Assembly: GCA_001915575.1 (NCBI GenBank) | Contig: MNQT01000014.1 | Location: 11,637-75,636 of the forward strand | Reading direction: 5' to 3' | DNA: 64,000 bases | Source: Bacteroides sp. CAG:1060_57_27 | GTDB lineage: Bacteria > Bacteroidota > Bacteroidia > Bacteroidales > UBA932 | In this document: positions 35,585 through 45,015 of the stretch, one piece after another | How the letters are laid out: each line of letters starts with the position of its first letter | Numbering within the stretch: the stretch's first letter is position 1 | Program-made: the position numbers and the translations under genes | Notes under the pieces: model-generated | The model's input: only the letters and a program-made list of their open reading frames with translations | Told to the model about the DNA's origin: nothing | Database searches by the model: none

Positions 35585-38052
35585 AAGACCTCAGACTGGA
35601 AAGCCGGCTCGGCTTCGACAAGATACGCAGGATGATTTCCGACTGCTGCCTCACGGACTACGCGGCAGACAGGGTGGAGAGGGAGGAGTTTTCCGACGAC
35701 CCGGCACAAATCACCGAAAGGCTCGCGCTGACCGACGAGATGCGGCTGATAATGATGTTCGAGGACAGTTTCCCCACGACAGGATACATAGACGCGCTCC
35801 CCTTCCTGGAGCCCCTGCAGAAAAGCGGCAGCTGCATCGACGTCCTCTCCCTCGGAAAGCTCAAGACGGCCACGGAGACCACGCGCAGGCTCACCCGCTT
35901 CTTCTCGTCGGTAAAGGACGGCATATATCCGAGGCTCAAGCACCTCGCCTCCGGGATATCCACGTTTCCGGAAGTGCAGCGCAGGATAGACGACATCCTC
36001 GACCGCTACGGAGACATCCGCGACTCCGCATCCGACGAACTGCTCGGCATCAGGGGACGCATACGCAGCAAGGAGGCCGCGATATCGAAAAAGGCGGCGG
36101 CGATACTGCAGCAAGCACAGGCGAGCGGATACGCCGACGCCGACGCATCGGTCAACATAAGGGACGGCAAGTACCTGATCCCGGTCAGCAGCTCGTCGAA
36201 GCGCAAGGTGCAGGGCTTCGTATACGACGAGTCCGCCTCGGGCAAGACCACATTCATAGAGCCCGCCGAGATAATCGAGCTCGAAAACGAGATAAGCAGC
36301 CTGCGCTTCGAGGAGACGAGGGAAATACAGAGGATACTCTACGAATTCAGCGAATTTCTCAGGCCGTATATCCCCGAGCTCGTCAAGGGCGCCGAGTTCA
36401 TGGGCGAGACGGACTTCCTCATGGCCAAGGCCAAGACCGCGCTCGACTTCATAGCCGGTATGCCCATAATATCCGACGACGGCAGCCTCAGCCTGCGCAA
36501 GGCCAGGCATCCCCTGCTGGAGAAGGCTCTGAAGGCCGAAGGCAGGCAGATCGTCCCGCTTACCGTCACGCTCACCGACAGGAAGAGGCTGCTGCTGATT
36601 TCGGGCCCGAACGCCGGAGGAAAGTCGGTATGCCTGAAGACCACGGGACTGCTGCAGTACATGTTCCAGTGGGGCATGCTGATCCCGACCTCCGAGACCT
36701 CCGAACTGCCCGTCTTCAAGCGCATCATCGTAAGCATAGGAGACAACCAGAACATAGAGGACGACCTCAGCACATACAGCTCCTTCCTGGCCGACATGCG
36801 GGACATGCTCTCCCGCGCCGACGAGGACACCCTGGTGCTGATAGACGAATTCGGCTCAGGCACCGAACCGGCTGCCGGCGGCGCCATAGCCGAAGCGATT
36901 CTCGCCGAACTCGACCGCAGGGGCGTGTACGGCGTCATCACCACGCACTACACCAATCTCAAGCTCTACGCCTCCGGCGCCGACACGAGGGTAATAAACG
37001 GAGCCATGCTCTACGACTCTTCGCGCATTGCGCCCATGTTCAAGCTGGAAATCGGCCTGCCGGGCAACTCGTTCGCATTCGAGCTGGCGCGCAAGATGAA
37101 ACTCCCGGAAGCCATCGTCAAGGACGCGGAGAACCGCGCGGGAGAGGAGTTCGTCGGCATAGAACGCAACCTGCGCAAGATAGCGCGCAACCGCCGGGCC
37201 CTCGACGAAAGGCTCCAGAAGGTCAAGGACAGCGACAAGAAGCTCTCGGGCCTCACCGAGAAATACCAGAAGGAGCTCGAAGACATAAAGAAAGTCCGCG
37301 AGGACATAATAAACGAAGCCAAGGCGCAGGCCGAAGAAATCGTCAAGGGAGCGGGACGCCAGGTCGAGAAGACCATACGCGACATACGCACCGCACAGGC
37401 TGAAAAGGAGCAGACCAAGGCGGCAAGGGCGGAGCTCCAGGGCTTCCTGGAGGCCATACGGCAGCACAAGGACACCGAGCGCAGGACCCGGGAGGAATAT
37501 ATCGACCGCAAGCTCGGACAGCTGCGCAGGCGCAACGCCAGGAAAGCCGGCGGCGAACAGGCACAGCCCTCGAAGCCCTCCCCGCTAAAGGTCGGGGAGA
37601 AAGTGCGCGTCACAGACAACGGAATGGTCGGAGAGGTATCGAAGGTGAGCGCCAGGAACGTCACTATCATAGTGGGGAACATCACCAGCACGATGTCCGC
37701 AGACAGGCTGGAGAGGATCTCCTCCAACGAGTTCCGTGAGGCTTCGCGCAAGACCGTCGCCCACCAGCGGGGAAGCGCCGGCGAGGACGAGGCGATAAGG
37801 GAGAGGAAGCTCAACTTCTCTCCGGAGCTCGACATCCGGGGCGAGAGGCTGCAGGACGCCCTCAACATAGTCACCCGCTACATAGACGACGCCATAATGC
37901 TGAACATAGGCAGCGTCCGCATCATCCACGGCAAGGGGACGGGCGTGCTGCGCGAAGAGATACAGAAATACCTCAGGACCATCCCCGGCGTGAGCGTAAG
38001 CGACGAGGACATACGCAACGGAGGGGCCGGAGTCACGGTCGTGAAGCTATGA
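35581..38052 (+). CDS. mutS2: MutS2 endonuclease/ATPase
   Basis: 823 residues from the ATG at 35581 ([18 protein letters not shown]). The frame is open back into cdaA but that part is not MutS2. Order: lever/clamp helices (1-300), ATPase with Walker A LISGPNAGGKS and Walker B LVLIDEFGSGTEP, a long coiled coil (about 500-640), a KOW-like segment (VGEKVRVTDNGMVGEVSKVS) and a C-terminal Smr nuclease domain with LDIRGER and IHGKGTGVLR. Known roles in the family are limiting recombination and splitting collided ribosomes. Overlaps cdaA and yraN by four bases each. Confidence 0.95.
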   Translation: MKDLRLESRLGFDKIRRMISDCCLTDYAADRVEREEFSDDPAQITERLALTDEMRLIMMFEDSFPTTGYIDALPFLEPLQKSGSCIDVLSLGKLKTATETTRRLTRFFSSVKDGIYPRLKHLASGISTFPEVQRRIDDILDRYGDIRDSASDELLGIRGRIRSKEAAISKKAAAILQQAQASGYADADASVNIRDGKYLIPVSSSSKRKVQGFVYDESASGKTTFIEPAEIIELENEISSLRFEETREIQRILYEFSEFLRPYIPELVKGAEFMGETDFLMAKAKTALDFIAGMPIISDDGSLSLRKARHPLLEKALKAEGRQIVPLTVTLTDRKRLLLISGPNAGGKSVCLKTTGLLQYMFQWGMLIPTSETSELPVFKRIIVSIGDNQNIEDDLSTYSSFLADMRDMLSRADEDTLVLIDEFGSGTEPAAGGAIAEAILAELDRRGVYGVITTHYTNLKLYASGADTRVINGAMLYDSSRIAPMFKLEIGLPGNSFAFELARKMKLPEAIVKDAENRAGEEFVGIERNLRKIARNRRALDERLQKVKDSDKKLSGLTEKYQKELEDIKKVREDIINEAKAQAEEIVKGAGRQVEKTIRDIRTAQAEKEQTKAARAELQGFLEAIRQHKDTERRTREEYIDRKLGQLRRRNARKAGGEQAQPSKPSPLKVGEKVRVTDNGMVGEVSKVSARNVTIIVGNITSTMSADRLERISSNEFREASRKTVAHQRGSAGEDEAIRERKLNFSPELDIRGERLQDALNIVTRYIDDAIMLNIGSVRIIHGKGTGVLREEIQKYLRTIPGVSVSDEDIRNGGAGVTVVKL

Positions 38053-38432
38053 GACCTTCCGGAGCCTCAGTCGGAAGGCTGGGAGAGGAACAGGCCGCAC
38101 GATACCTGATCGGGCTCGGCCATAGCATCGTGGCACGGAATTGGAGAAGTTCGCACCTGGAGCTGGACATAGTCAGCATCAAGGGACGCGAGCTGCACAT
38201 CGTCGAGGTCAAGAGCCGGACGGTTCCCGCAGAGCTTCCGCCGGAGGCGGGACTGAGCGCGGCAAAGAAGCGGCGCATGGTCGCGGCGGCGAAGGCCTTC
38301 CTGAACTCGGCGGAAAGGATGCGGCTTCCCTCCGACCTGGATGTCCATTTCGACGCCATAACGGTGCTCGTTGACGGACAGGACTTTGAAATAGAATACT
38401 ATCCACAAGTTTTTATACCTATTTATGCTTAA
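38049..38432 (+). CDS. YraN/UPF0102 family nuclease-like protein
   Basis: 127 residues. Restriction-endonuclease-like fold with the conserved GRLGEEQAARYL start, LELDIVSIKGRELHIVEVKSR core (Asp, Glu, Lys of a PD-ExK-like site). The family is widespread and poorly understood. Overlaps mutS2 by four bases and manC by eight. Confidence 0.87.
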   Translation: MRPSGASVGRLGEEQAARYLIGLGHSIVARNWRSSHLELDIVSIKGRELHIVEVKSRTVPAELPPEAGLSAAKKRRMVAAAKAFLNSAERMRLPSDLDVHFDAITVLVDGQDFEIEYYPQVFIPIYA

Positions 38433-39519
38433 TAACCATTCATACTGCATAATAATGGCCGGCGGAGTCGGCTCCCGCTTCTGGCCCATAAGCAGGACCG
38501 ACAGGCCGAAACAGTTCCTGGATCTCACTTCGGACGGGACTTCGCTGCTAAGACTCACCTACGAGAGGACCCGCGACCTGGTCCCGGACGAAAACATCTA
38601 TGTGGTGAGCCTTGACCGCTACCACGAGCTCGTCAGGGAGAACCTTCCCGAACTCAGGGAGGAGAACCTGCTGCTCGAACCGTATAACCGCGACACGGCC
38701 CCGTGTCTCGCCTTCGCCGTATATACCATACTCAAGAGAGACCCTCTCGCCGTATGTCTCGTGATGCCCTCGGACCAGATGATAGGCAACCACGAGGAGT
38801 TCAACCGCATCATAGCCAACGCGTTCTCGTATGCCGCAGGCACAGACGCCCTGATAACGATAGGAGTGGTGCCCACCAGGCCGGACACCAACTTCGGCTA
38901 TATACAGATGATGGAGGACGGCAGGGGCGGCGACAGGCCGGTGAAGGTGAAGACCTTCACGGAGAAGCCGGACGAGGAACTGGCGAAGGTGTTCATCGAC
39001 ACGGGAGAGTTCCTGTGGAACACGGGTATCTTCATCTGGAAGGCCTCCGAGATCAAGAAGGAGCTAGAGCAGCACATGCCGGAGATCACCAGGCTCTGGG
39101 AGGGCTGGCAGGAGATGCTCGGCTCCGACGCGCAGAAGCAGTTCCTCGAAAGGATATATACCGACATGCCCAAGGCATCGATAGACTACGCCCTAATGGA
39201 GAGGACGCACAACGCCTGGGTATACCCGGCGAAGTTCACCTGGGCCGACATAGGCAACTGGGATTCGCTCTACGACTACCTCTCCACACACGACAGCGAC
39301 GGCAACGCAATGAGCATACGCGAGAAGAGCCTCGTCAGCGAATGCCGCAACAACATAGTCTACTGCGACAAGCCCGGGAAGCTGCTCGCCCTGCGGGGGC
39401 TCGAAGACTTCATCGTCATCAATACGCCCGACGTGCTGATGATCTGCCCCAGGGACGTGGCGAAGCTCAAGGAATTCCTGTCGCAGCTGGCGATGCCGGA
39501 GTTTGAGGAATACAGATAG
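38425..39519 (+). CDS. manC: Mannose-1-phosphate guanylyltransferase
   Basis: 364 residues. Makes GDP-mannose from mannose-1-P and GTP for surface glycans. Nucleotide-binding signature MAGGVGSRFWPISRTDRPKQ is complete, as are MPSDQMIG and FTEKPDEELA and the late FTWADIGNWDSLYDYL. The second isomerase domain of long ManC proteins is absent, so this is the single-function type. Starts inside the end of yraN. Confidence 0.92.
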   Translation: MLNNHSYCIIMAGGVGSRFWPISRTDRPKQFLDLTSDGTSLLRLTYERTRDLVPDENIYVVSLDRYHELVRENLPELREENLLLEPYNRDTAPCLAFAVYTILKRDPLAVCLVMPSDQMIGNHEEFNRIIANAFSYAAGTDALITIGVVPTRPDTNFGYIQMMEDGRGGDRPVKVKTFTEKPDEELAKVFIDTGEFLWNTGIFIWKASEIKKELEQHMPEITRLWEGWQEMLGSDAQKQFLERIYTDMPKASIDYALMERTHNAWVYPAKFTWADIGNWDSLYDYLSTHDSDGNAMSIREKSLVSECRNNIVYCDKPGKLLALRGLEDFIVINTPDVLMICPRDVAKLKEFLSQLAMPEFEEYR

Positions 39520-39525
39520 TACGAC

Positions 39526-40671
39526 ATGGATTACCAGAGGCTTTTCGCTCAGGACGTGCACAACTTCATGCGCTCCCCCGTCAGGGACATATTCAGGAAG
39601 GTAGACCTGAATTCGATATATTCGTTCGCCGGAGGCTATCCCGACCCGGCCACCTTCCCGATAGGGGAAATCCGGAAGATCTGCGACGGAGTGCTCGAAA
39701 GATACGGCGCCCGCGCGCTGCAGTACGGCGCGACCCAGGGGCTCACAGAACTGAGGGAAGTCCTCTCGCAAAGGTATTCCGTCCCGGTGGACAACATCCA
39801 GATCGTGACCTCCTCCCAGCAGGGCATAGACGTATGCACCAGGATACTCGCCGACCCGTCCGACGTGATACTCACCTCCAATCCGACCTACCTCGGGGCG
39901 CTGCAGTCGTTCAAGTCGTACAGGGCCGATGTCATAGCCCTGGACAGCTTCGATGAAGAGAGCTGCGGAGTCAGGGCCGCCACGCTCGACAGGGCGAAGT
40001 TCTGCTATGTGATACCCGACTTCCAGAACCCCACCGGGCAGACCATGAGCCTGGACGAGAGGAAGGCCCTGGTGGAGATGTCGCGCCGCCACGGTTTCCT
40101 GATAGTAGAGGACAGCCCCTACAGGGAACTGAGGTATTCCGGCAGCCCCGTCCCCACGATATACTCCCTCGCACCCGAAAGGACGCTGCACCTCGGATCC
40201 TTCTCGAAGATCTTCGCCCCGGGATTCAGGCTCGGCTGGATTTTCGGACCGCAGGAAGTGCTCGACAAGATATATGTGTGCAAGCAGGCCCTCGACCTGT
40301 GCCCGCCCGTTCTCAACCAGTACATAGCCGCCGGATTCATGGGCAGCGGCGCGCTCGACAGGAACCTCGCGAAGAGCATCGCATACTACCGCGACAAGAG
40401 GGACTACATGCTCTCGCTGCTTGAAAGGCACATGCCCTCCGGAGTGAGCTGGACACATCCCGAAGGGGGACTGTTCCTGTTTCTCACGCTACCGGAGGGC
40501 ATCGATACCGTACAGCTGTACGAGCGGGCACTCGCTGCCGGGGTCGCCTATGTCGCAGGCTCCTTCTTCTATATCGACGGGAGCCGCCGCAACACCATGC
40601 GCCTCAACTTCTCCTTCCTCGACAAGTCGAGGATGGAGGAAGGGGTAAGGCTGCTCTCCGGCCTGCTCTGA
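39526..40671 (+). CDS. Fold-type I PLP aminotransferase, possible amino-acid/DAP transaminase
   Basis: 381 residues of the aminotransferase class I/II group that includes 2-aminoadipate aminotransferases and MocR-like enzymes. The PLP Lys lies in LGSFSKIFAPGFRLGW; the cofactor Asp and Tyr are in IVEDSPYRELRYSG; the carboxylate Arg in NTMRLNFSF. Six bases separate it from manC. Substrate is not set by sequence. The neighbouring dap genes lack a succinyl-DAP aminotransferase, so this enzyme is a reasonable candidate, but it is on the other strand and the link is speculative. Confidence 0.78.
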   Translation: MDYQRLFAQDVHNFMRSPVRDIFRKVDLNSIYSFAGGYPDPATFPIGEIRKICDGVLERYGARALQYGATQGLTELREVLSQRYSVPVDNIQIVTSSQQGIDVCTRILADPSDVILTSNPTYLGALQSFKSYRADVIALDSFDEESCGVRAATLDRAKFCYVIPDFQNPTGQTMSLDERKALVEMSRRHGFLIVEDSPYRELRYSGSPVPTIYSLAPERTLHLGSFSKIFAPGFRLGWIFGPQEVLDKIYVCKQALDLCPPVLNQYIAAGFMGSGALDRNLAKSIAYYRDKRDYMLSLLERHMPSGVSWTHPEGGLFLFLTLPEGIDTVQLYERALAAGVAYVAGSFFYIDGSRRNTMRLNFSFLDKSRMEEGVRLLSGLL

Positions 40672-40727
40672 CCTGCTCTCGGGCCTCCCGTACAAGGCGC
40701 CATGCCGCGGAAAGCCCGAACATCATC

Positions 40728-41828
40728 CTATTCGTCAGAACTGTGGCGGATGTCGAGATATGCCCTCTCTGAATCGAGACATATCCTGTAGATGACTTCG
40801 CCCGTGGCGTATCTCACGGTCAGCGTCTCTCCTTCTGCGGGACGTCCGTTGTCCTCGAGGTAGCTTATGGCGTTCTGCGCGGTCTTGAGGTCTTCGTCGG
40901 ACTCCTCGGAAACCAGCTTGGCGCTCGAGAAGGTACCGAGGTCGAGCTTCTCATCGGCGTTCTGCACATAGCTCTTCCAGAATTCCTCCCAGGCCTCCGG
41001 AGTCGAAGCCGACACAGGGGTCACGTCTATGTTCAGCACCTCGTCGGAATCGGGGTCGCCACAGATGACGAAGTTCACGGGATTGCCGAGCACGTCGAAG
41101 GCGTCGTCGAGGGTGACGGTCTTTATCTTGTCCTCGTAGACCACAGTAGAGGTTATGAAGTTCTCGTTGAGGACACTTTCGTACTTGCTGTATATTATCG
41201 AAGGCGCAGTATCGTAGTGTACGACGTTGCGGCTCGCAGAGAGCAGTATGCCGCCCGTCCCGTTGTCAAGCAGGGGAACGGCTATGACCTCGCCGGGTAT
41301 ACAGTCGTATATCGCGCAGGCGAATATGCTGTCGTAACCGTCACCGGAGAGCAGCTCCTCCAGGGCCTCCAAACTACCGAGCTCTCCGAGATCGTCGAGC
41401 TCGCGGCCGTTGCCGCCCTGGATATAGGTACGGTACTTGGCCTTGACGAAGTCACCGAGAGATGAGACCGCAGGCTCGGAAGTGAAGTGCTCCCAGAGCT
41501 TCGTGCCGTTGGACGAATAGTCCACGGGCTGGGCGAGGACCTTGCTTACGTTGCCGTCATAGTCGCTGGTGACGAATATGTTGAGATGCATCGGAGCGCC
41601 GTTCACCTCACACTCCCCGCTCATGGTCACGACACCGTCACCCGTACCGAAGATATACTTGTCGTTCTCCTGCACGAACTGCGCGAACGGAGTGCCGACA
41701 GCCTTGGCGAACTGCTCGACATCGAAGTCGGCCCTATACACCGGTTCGTCTCCGTGTCTGTTGCACGAGACGAATACGGCCGCAATGAGCATCAGTGATG
41801 ATGCAATGGATAATCTGGTGGTTTTCAT
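40728..41828 (-). CDS. Unknown lipoprotein
   Basis: 366 residues. Signal peptide ends in a lipobox (AAVFVSC). The mature part is acidic, rich in Asp/Glu and beta-strand-like segments, with no motif I recognise (VYRADFDVEQFAKAVGTPFA near the start, LTVRYATGEVIYRICLDSER near the end). It is next to dapF, 37 bases downstream of it, on the same strand, but no promoter box was clear, so it may be read through from the dap operon. Probably an outer-membrane lipoprotein of a lineage-restricted family. Confidence 0.7.
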   Translation of the reverse strand: MKTTRLSIASSLMLIAAVFVSCNRHGDEPVYRADFDVEQFAKAVGTPFAQFVQENDKYIFGTGDGVVTMSGECEVNGAPMHLNIFVTSDYDGNVSKVLAQPVDYSSNGTKLWEHFTSEPAVSSLGDFVKAKYRTYIQGGNGRELDDLGELGSLEALEELLSGDGYDSIFACAIYDCIPGEVIAVPLLDNGTGGILLSASRNVVHYDTAPSIIYSKYESVLNENFITSTVVYEDKIKTVTLDDAFDVLGNPVNFVICGDPDSDEVLNIDVTPVSASTPEAWEEFWKSYVQNADEKLDLGTFSSAKLVSEESDEDLKTAQNAISYLEDNGRPAEGETLTVRYATGEVIYRICLDSERAYLDIRHSSDE

Positions 41829-41865
41829 ATCAATTGTCCTGTTTATCGGTTTATACTTTACTTTT

Positions 41866-42699
41866 TCAAACTATCTTCTCTGCCGGGCCGGTCAGGTGCA
41901 CGCCGGAAAAACGCCTGCGTCCACTGGCGTCGGAATCCATGCGGAAATCCACGCGCAGGCTGTCCTTCCGGGCATGTACGTCTATCACGTACTCCCCTGC
42001 AGCACTTTCAGCCGCAAGCACGGAAGCTATGGCGGAGGCGACTATTCCCGTACCGCAGGCGAGGGTCTCGGCCTCTACGCCCTTCTCGAAGGTACGCACT
42101 TTCAGCGAGCCGTCGGGCAGCCTCTGCACGAAGTCTGCGTTCACTCCGGCAGGAGCGAAGGCCTCGTGACGGCGGTAGAAGGCTCCGAGTGTCTCTACGT
42201 CGAGCGCGTCGACGTCGTCCCCGAACAGCACGAAATGCCTCGTGCCCGTGTCGAGGAACCAGCCGCCCAGCACCGGACGGTAGTCGTCGACATCCTTCAT
42301 TCCGAGGCAGACTGACGCAAGATTTCCCACACGGGAGAGTATACGCGCAGTATGCAGGCCGTCGGGGGCCTCGAAGACAAGGGTGTCTCCGCCGTCACGG
42401 GGACGGATGCCGAGGCTGTCGGCGAACGCGGCTATGCAGCGGCCGCCGTTGCCGCACATCATTCCGGACGAGCCGTCTGGATTGAAGAACTCCATTCTGA
42501 AATCGCTGCTTTCCGAGGATGAGAGTATCATAAGCCCGTCAGCTCCGACAGTACCGTCGGGCGCGGTGAAGCCGCCCTTCCTGGAGCAGAGTTCCCTCAC
42601 CCTGCCCGGGTCGCGGTACGCCGGTACATCGACGCTGCGCCCGTCCAATACGATGAAGTCGTTGCCGGCGCCGGAGTATTTTTCGAGTTTCACATCCAT
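41866..42699 (-). CDS. dapF: Diaminopimelate epimerase
   Basis: 277 residues. Converts LL-DAP to meso-DAP, the peptidoglycan and lysine precursor. The two catalytic Cys lie in MMCGNGGRCIAAFADS and ETLACGTGIVASA. N-terminal KYSGAGNDFIVLDG is typical. It follows dapD by 11 bases and is the last dap gene of the run. Confidence 0.95.
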   Translation of the reverse strand: MDVKLEKYSGAGNDFIVLDGRSVDVPAYRDPGRVRELCSRKGGFTAPDGTVGADGLMILSSSESSDFRMEFFNPDGSSGMMCGNGGRCIAAFADSLGIRPRDGGDTLVFEAPDGLHTARILSRVGNLASVCLGMKDVDDYRPVLGGWFLDTGTRHFVLFGDDVDALDVETLGAFYRRHEAFAPAGVNADFVQRLPDGSLKVRTFEKGVEAETLACGTGIVASAIASVLAAESAAGEYVIDVHARKDSLRVDFRMDSDASGRRRFSGVHLTGPAEKIV

Positions 42700-42710
42700 A
42701 GTCCCGGCAC

Positions 42711-43484
42711 CTACCTGAGCATATCTTCGAGCGTGACGGAACCTGCGGTCTTGTCGTCACGGTATTTCACTATCACGGGGCAGTACAGCGATACCCCCGA
42801 GCCTGCTGCCGGACCCCTGGAGAGAGGCTTGCTGCCGGAAACGACGACCGCTCCCTCGGGAACCACCACCCTTCCGTCGGCGTTCCTGTCGAGGAACTCT
42901 CCGCGGGTGGCGTCGAATATCGCGGTGGAAGAAGTGATTATCACCCCTGAGGCGATCACCGCCCTCTCGCGTACTATCGTCCCTTCGTAGATGCCGCAGT
43001 TGCCGCCTATGAATGCGCCGTCCTCGACTATCGTCGGCATCGCGCCGGCGGGCTCGAGCACGCCGCCTATCTGGGTTGCCGCAGAGATATGGATATGCTT
43101 TCCTATCTGGGCGCAGGAGCCTATCGTGACATGGCTGTCGACCATGGTGCCCTCGTCGACGAACGCGCCGGCGTTGATATACGAGGGAGGCATGACTATC
43201 GCCCCGGGAGCCACATACGCTCCCCTCCTAACGGAGCTGCCACCGGGAACTATGCGCACTCCGTCCCCGAGGCCGAAACGCCTCGGAGGAAAGGTATCCT
43301 TGTCGAAGAACGGGAAGCGCCCCTCGCTCATGTCGCACATCTTTCCGAGCCTGAATCCTGCGAGTATCACCTCCTTGACCCAGGAGTTCACCTTCCAGAC
43401 GCCGTCCACCTTCTCGGCGACGCGCAGCTGCCCGGTCTCCAGGGCAGACATCACCTCGTCAAACTTCTCAAGACTTATTTCCAT
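42711..43484 (-). CDS. dapD: Tetrahydrodipicolinate N-succinyltransferase
   Basis: 257 residues. Left-handed beta-helix acyltransferase (hexapeptide repeats about 95-215: RRGAYVAPGAIVMPPSYINA, DEGTMVDSHVTIGSCAQIGK) that succinylates tetrahydrodipicolinate. It shows that this organism uses the succinylase branch of the DAP pathway. Its start lies 10 bases inside the end of dapA. Confidence 0.92.
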   Translation of the reverse strand: MEISLEKFDEVMSALETGQLRVAEKVDGVWKVNSWVKEVILAGFRLGKMCDMSEGRFPFFDKDTFPPRRFGLGDGVRIVPGGSSVRRGAYVAPGAIVMPPSYINAGAFVDEGTMVDSHVTIGSCAQIGKHIHISAATQIGGVLEPAGAMPTIVEDGAFIGGNCGIYEGTIVRERAVIASGVIITSSTAIFDATRGEFLDRNADGRVVVPEGAVVVSGSKPLSRGPAAGSGVSLYCPVIVKYRDDKTAGSVTLEDMLR

Positions 43485-44356
43485 AGCTGTGCAAGTATTT
43501 CATCCATAAGGGCGACCGTACTTTCGGACGCGCTGCTGAGAGGCAGGCGTACCTCGCTGCGCATCAGTCCCATGAGCGAAAGCGCAGCCTTGGCCGGAAC
43601 GGGATTGGACTCGGCGAAGCAGGCCTTGAACAGAGGGAGCAGCTTCAGGTGCAGGCTCCTGGCCTCGGGAAGGTCGCAGCGCAGCATGGCCGCCGCCATC
43701 CGTGTCACCTCCGCGGGGGCTATGTTGGACGCCACGCTGATCACTCCGGACGCGCCTGCCGCCATAAGGGCGAGGGTCATGTCGTCGTCGCCGCTCAGCA
43801 CGGAGAAGCCCTCGGGTGCAGTCCTGAGGATTTCGCTCACCTGGGCGAAGTTGCCGGAAGCCTCCTTGGTCGCGATGATGCCCGGGCAATCCTCCGCGAG
43901 CCTCACGGCGGTCTGTGCGCTCATGTTCGCGCCAGTCCTGCCGGGCACGTTATACATGACTATCGGCAGGGGGCTCCTTTCCGACACCGCCTTGAAATAC
44001 ATGTACTGCCCTTCCTGGGTAGGCTTGTTGTAATAGGGCACCACCACGAGGAAGGCGTCCGCACCGCAGGGGGCGAGCAGGGAGATATTCTCGAGCGTAG
44101 CGTCGAGAGAGTTCGAGCCGACTCCCGCGACTATGGGCGTATCGGGAGCGAGTTCGCGCGTCATGCGCAGCAGGCGCGTCTTCTCGTCAGGGGAAAGCGT
44201 AGGGGTCTCCCCTGTCGTGGCCAGGGGCACGAGGAAGTCGACACCCGCCCCGAGCTGCCTGCGCACGAGCCTGCCGTAGGCCTCGTAATCGACCTTTCCG
44301 TCGCAGAACGGGGTCACGAGGGCGGTTCCGCAGCCTTTCAACCTGTCTGTCATCAT
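43475..44356 (-). CDS. dapA: 4-hydroxy-tetrahydrodipicolinate synthase
   Basis: 293 residues, aldolase-type barrel. Joins pyruvate and aspartate semialdehyde. The Schiff-base Lys lies in GIIATKEASGNF; LATTGETPTLSPDEK and MYNVPGRTG carry the catalytic Thr and Tyr. The start overlaps dapB by four bases. Confidence 0.95.
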   Translation of the reverse strand: MMTDRLKGCGTALVTPFCDGKVDYEAYGRLVRRQLGAGVDFLVPLATTGETPTLSPDEKTRLLRMTRELAPDTPIVAGVGSNSLDATLENISLLAPCGADAFLVVVPYYNKPTQEGQYMYFKAVSERSPLPIVMYNVPGRTGANMSAQTAVRLAEDCPGIIATKEASGNFAQVSEILRTAPEGFSVLSGDDDMTLALMAAGASGVISVASNIAPAEVTRMAAAMLRCDLPEARSLHLKLLPLFKACFAESNPVPAKAALSLMGLMRSEVRLPLSSASESTVALMDEILAQLWK

Positions 44357-45015
44357 AATATCAGATCTTTAAATTCGTATATCCCTTCGGCACCGTCAGC
44401 AAGCTCTGCCGCATATACCGCACCGTCGGCAAAACCCTTGCGGGAGAATGCCTCGTGCGTGAACGAAAGCCTGTCGACCCCGGAGGTAAACTCGGCGGTG
44501 TGCGTGCCGGGCACCTCTCCCATGCGCTTCGAGCCTATCTGCGGCGCCACTCCGAGAGTATCTTCGATTATCCTGCCTATGCTCTTGGCCGTACCGCTCG
44601 GGGCGTCGAGCTTGTGGATATGGTGTATCTCCTCGACGGAAGGGGTATAGCCCTGCCCCTTGAGCACCTCGCAGGCCCTCTGTACCGCGGCGAAGAAGGC
44701 ATTGACGCCTATCGAGAAATTGGACGCCCACACGAGAGTCTTCCCTCTCGAGCGGAAAGCCTCGAACACATCCTCCCTGATGTCGTACCAGCCGGTGGTA
44801 CCGACCACCGCAGCCTTGAACTTGCGCGCGATCTCGGGATAGTTGGCCCTGAACGCGTCCGGGGTCGTGAAATCTATGCAGACGCACCCGGATGCGAGAG
44901 CATCGTCGACAGAGCATACGTCATCGGTGGCAAGAGCAAGCTCAATTCCCCTCTCGGCCAGCGAGGCTTCCACCATGTGGCCCATCCTGCCGTATCCGCT
45001 TATTATAACTTTCAT
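44353..45015 (-). CDS. dapB: 4-hydroxy-tetrahydrodipicolinate reductase
   Basis: 220 residues, shorter than the 240-270 usual for the family. Nucleotide-binding start ISGYGRMGHMVEASLAERG, the HHIHKLDAPSGTAK catalytic stretch with the conserved His and Lys, and FTHEAFSRKGFADGAVYAAE near the end. Its first 74 bases lie inside the M20 gene upstream, an unusually long overlap. Uses NAD(P)H to reduce the DapA product. Confidence 0.92.
   Translation of the reverse strand: MKVIISGYGRMGHMVEASLAERGIELALATDDVCSVDDALASGCVCIDFTTPDAFRANYPEIARKFKAAVVGTTGWYDIREDVFEAFRSRGKTLVWASNFSIGVNAFFAAVQRACEVLKGQGYTPSVEEIHHIHKLDAPSGTAKSIGRIIEDTLGVAPQIGSKRMGEVPGTHTAEFTSGVDRLSFTHEAFSRKGFADGAVYAAELADGAEGIYEFKDLIL

Noticed and set aside
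34681..38052. Open frame of over 1100 codons across cdaA and mutS2
   Set aside because: MutS2 begins at 35581; the earlier part is a shadow of cdaA, and the four-base ATGA overlap explains the junction.
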